Source: Ignavibacteria bacterium
GTDB taxonomy: Bacteria; Bacteroidota; Ignavibacteria; Tepidaquicellales; OLB5
DNA length: 6,812 bases
Assembly (NCBI GenBank): GCA_030835005.1
Contig: JAUQWT010000125.1
Location: forward strand, 1-6,812
Reading direction: 5' to 3'
In this document: positions 6,012-6,812 of the stretch, in pieces
Layout: each line of letters opens with the position of its first letter
Position numbering within the stretch: position 1 is the first letter of the stretch
Notes under the pieces: generated by a model
Databases searched by the model: none
What the model saw: only the letters and a program-made list of their open reading frames with translations
What the model was told of the DNA's origin: nothing
Translations under genes and position numbers: made by a program

Positions 6012-6581
6012 TCATCCCGGCCGGAGATTCCATGGTTCAACTACTCCTACTGTAAATTCCTTGAGATCCTCTTCAATTGCATACATTACTCCCCCTGATA
6101 TTTCTTTATTTGTCAGCCAGCGCGAATTACTGCCATCTGTAATAAATCCCAATATTACTTTATGATACTCAAGGTTACGGAAAACACTGAAATTTTTGTC
6201 TCTGCCTCTGCTGTCGCTTTCGGGGTTTGAATTAGAACTTCCCAATACTTCAAAAAACCTGCACTCCGGGGACGTTTCATTGATTATTTTTGCGGCAAGC
6301 ATTGGTGCAAGCGGTGCTGTGGAATGAATCCAGCTGATAGCAAGATTGATTTTTCCGGTTTTTTCTGCACACTCTAATAACTTGTCTGTCAGCTCCTTAT
6401 AATTATTGTAGTCAACCTTTATGATATTCAGTTTGGCAGAGTTCTCTTCTGCATCATTAATGAGTTTATCAAAACCACCTTCACTTCGTGCCATTACCGA
6501 TACATGATCAAAACTCTTAAGCAGGTGCACAACAGCCCCGCGAAGCATCCCCGTTCCGCCTAATACAAGAGCATGGCTCAA
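6012..6581 (-). CDS. Short atypical SDR-like NAD(P)-binding protein
   Basis: The 189-residue protein opens with a Rossmann nucleotide-binding motif, LVLGGTGML (5-13). Then come SVMARSE (28-34), a predicted end of strand 2, VDYNN (56-60), INLAISWIHSTAP (78-90) and FFEVLGSSNSNP (109-120). This resembles short bacterial proteins annotated as short-chain dehydrogenases. The standard catalytic YxxxK is absent at the expected place; the nearest candidate is Y139-H-K141, with S115/S116 as possible active-site serines. It may therefore be a divergent reductase or only a cofactor-binding protein; substrate unknown. The start is TTG at 6581. No ATG is available before Met12, which lies inside the Rossmann motif, so TTG is nearly forced. 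It begins 15 bases after the stop of the VOC gene in the same frame, which suggests a two-gene operon with translational coupling. Confidence 0.75.
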   Translation of the reverse strand: MSHALVLGGTGMLRGAVVHLLKSFDHVSVMARSEGGFDKLINDAEENSAKLNIIKVDYNNYKELTDKLLECAEKTGKINLAISWIHSTAPLAPMLAAKIINETSPECRFFEVLGSSNSNPESDSRGRDKNFSVFRNLEYHKVILGFITDGSNSRWLTNKEISGGVMYAIEEDLKEFTVGVVEPWNLRPG

Positions 6582-6596
6582 TATGTTTCTTTCTGT

Positions 6597-6812
6597 TTAT
6601 TCAAATTCCACCAGCTCAATTCTGTTGCCGAATGGATCATAAAACGAGAAACGGTCCCGTCCCGGAATTGTGATCTCTTCTTTTATCTTTACGCCTTTAT
6701 CTGATAAATACTTTTTAACTGACCCAAGTTCTTCAATTACAAATGCCGGGTGTTCTTTCATGATATTTTGTTCTGCACCGGCTGGTTTATTAGGATTGAT
6801 ACCTAAGTGCAG
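6597..6812 (-). CDS. VOC-family (glyoxalase/bleomycin-resistance-like) protein, C-terminal part
   Basis: Only the last 71 residues are in the window; the 5' end lies beyond the right edge. They contain LHLGI at the edge, KEHPAFVIEEL in the middle and RFSFYDPFGNRIELVEF at the end. That is the second half of a vicinal-oxygen-chelate fold, with the usual metal-ligand candidates His (in HLGI) and Glu (in IEL). The family includes glyoxalase I, ring-cleaving dioxygenases and fosfomycin or bleomycin resistance proteins; this fragment does not discriminate among them. The gene stops with TAA at 6597-6599, and the SDR-like gene starts 15 bases later in the same frame, so the two are probably co-transcribed. 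The call of the superfamily is firm; the reaction is unknown. Confidence 0.85.
   Translation of the reverse strand: MHLGINPNKPAGAEQNIMKEHPAFVIEELGSVKKYLSDKGVKIKEEITIPGRDRFSFYDPFGNRIELVEFE

Overview
The window is AT-rich bacterial DNA, most likely from the Bacteroidetes/Chlorobi/Ignavibacteria group. The main evidence is the exported protein at 4692-5918. It ends in a type IX secretion (Por) sorting domain containing the NYPNPFNP motif, which is typical of Ignavibacteria and relatives. Several genes also start from A/T-rich leaders with little Shine-Dalgarno sequence. Species-level identity cannot be read from the sequence.

Layout, left to right. (1) 1-425, minus: the N-terminal part of a PAS-domain protein, probably a sensor kinase, that runs off the left edge and has no ATG. 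(2) 426-682: a divergent intergenic region with two inverted repeats and no gene. (3) 683-1132, plus: rpiB, converging on the next block. (4) 1193-3822, minus: a block transcribed right to left as a ChlI/MoxR-like AAA+ ATPase, then clpS, then aat. ClpS and Aat are the recognition adaptor and the primary-residue-adding enzyme of the bacterial N-degron (N-end rule) pathway, so they form a functional pair. They lie in the same reading frame with only one TAA between them. (5) 3823-4082: non-coding, carrying the terminator of the next gene. (6) 4083-4514, minus: a stand-alone two-CBS-domain protein with a strong Shine-Dalgarno site. (7) 4515-4691: a divergent intergenic region with a long imperfect palindrome. 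(8) 4692-5918, plus: an exported seven-repeat YCF48-like beta-propeller with a C-terminal sorting domain, ending at a terminator that can serve both strands. (9) 6012-6812, minus: an atypical short-chain dehydrogenase-like protein downstream of the 3' part of a VOC (glyoxalase-superfamily) gene. This pair is also in one frame, separated by a single TAA, and the second gene uses a forced TTG start.

Most genes belong to recognisable families, and I see no phage, transposon, CRISPR or RNA gene. The points most worth a second look are the clpS-aat pair with its in-frame single-stop junction, an Asp at the usual ring-opening His position of RpiB, the altered Walker motifs of the AAA+ protein, and the palindromes in the two divergent intergenic regions.
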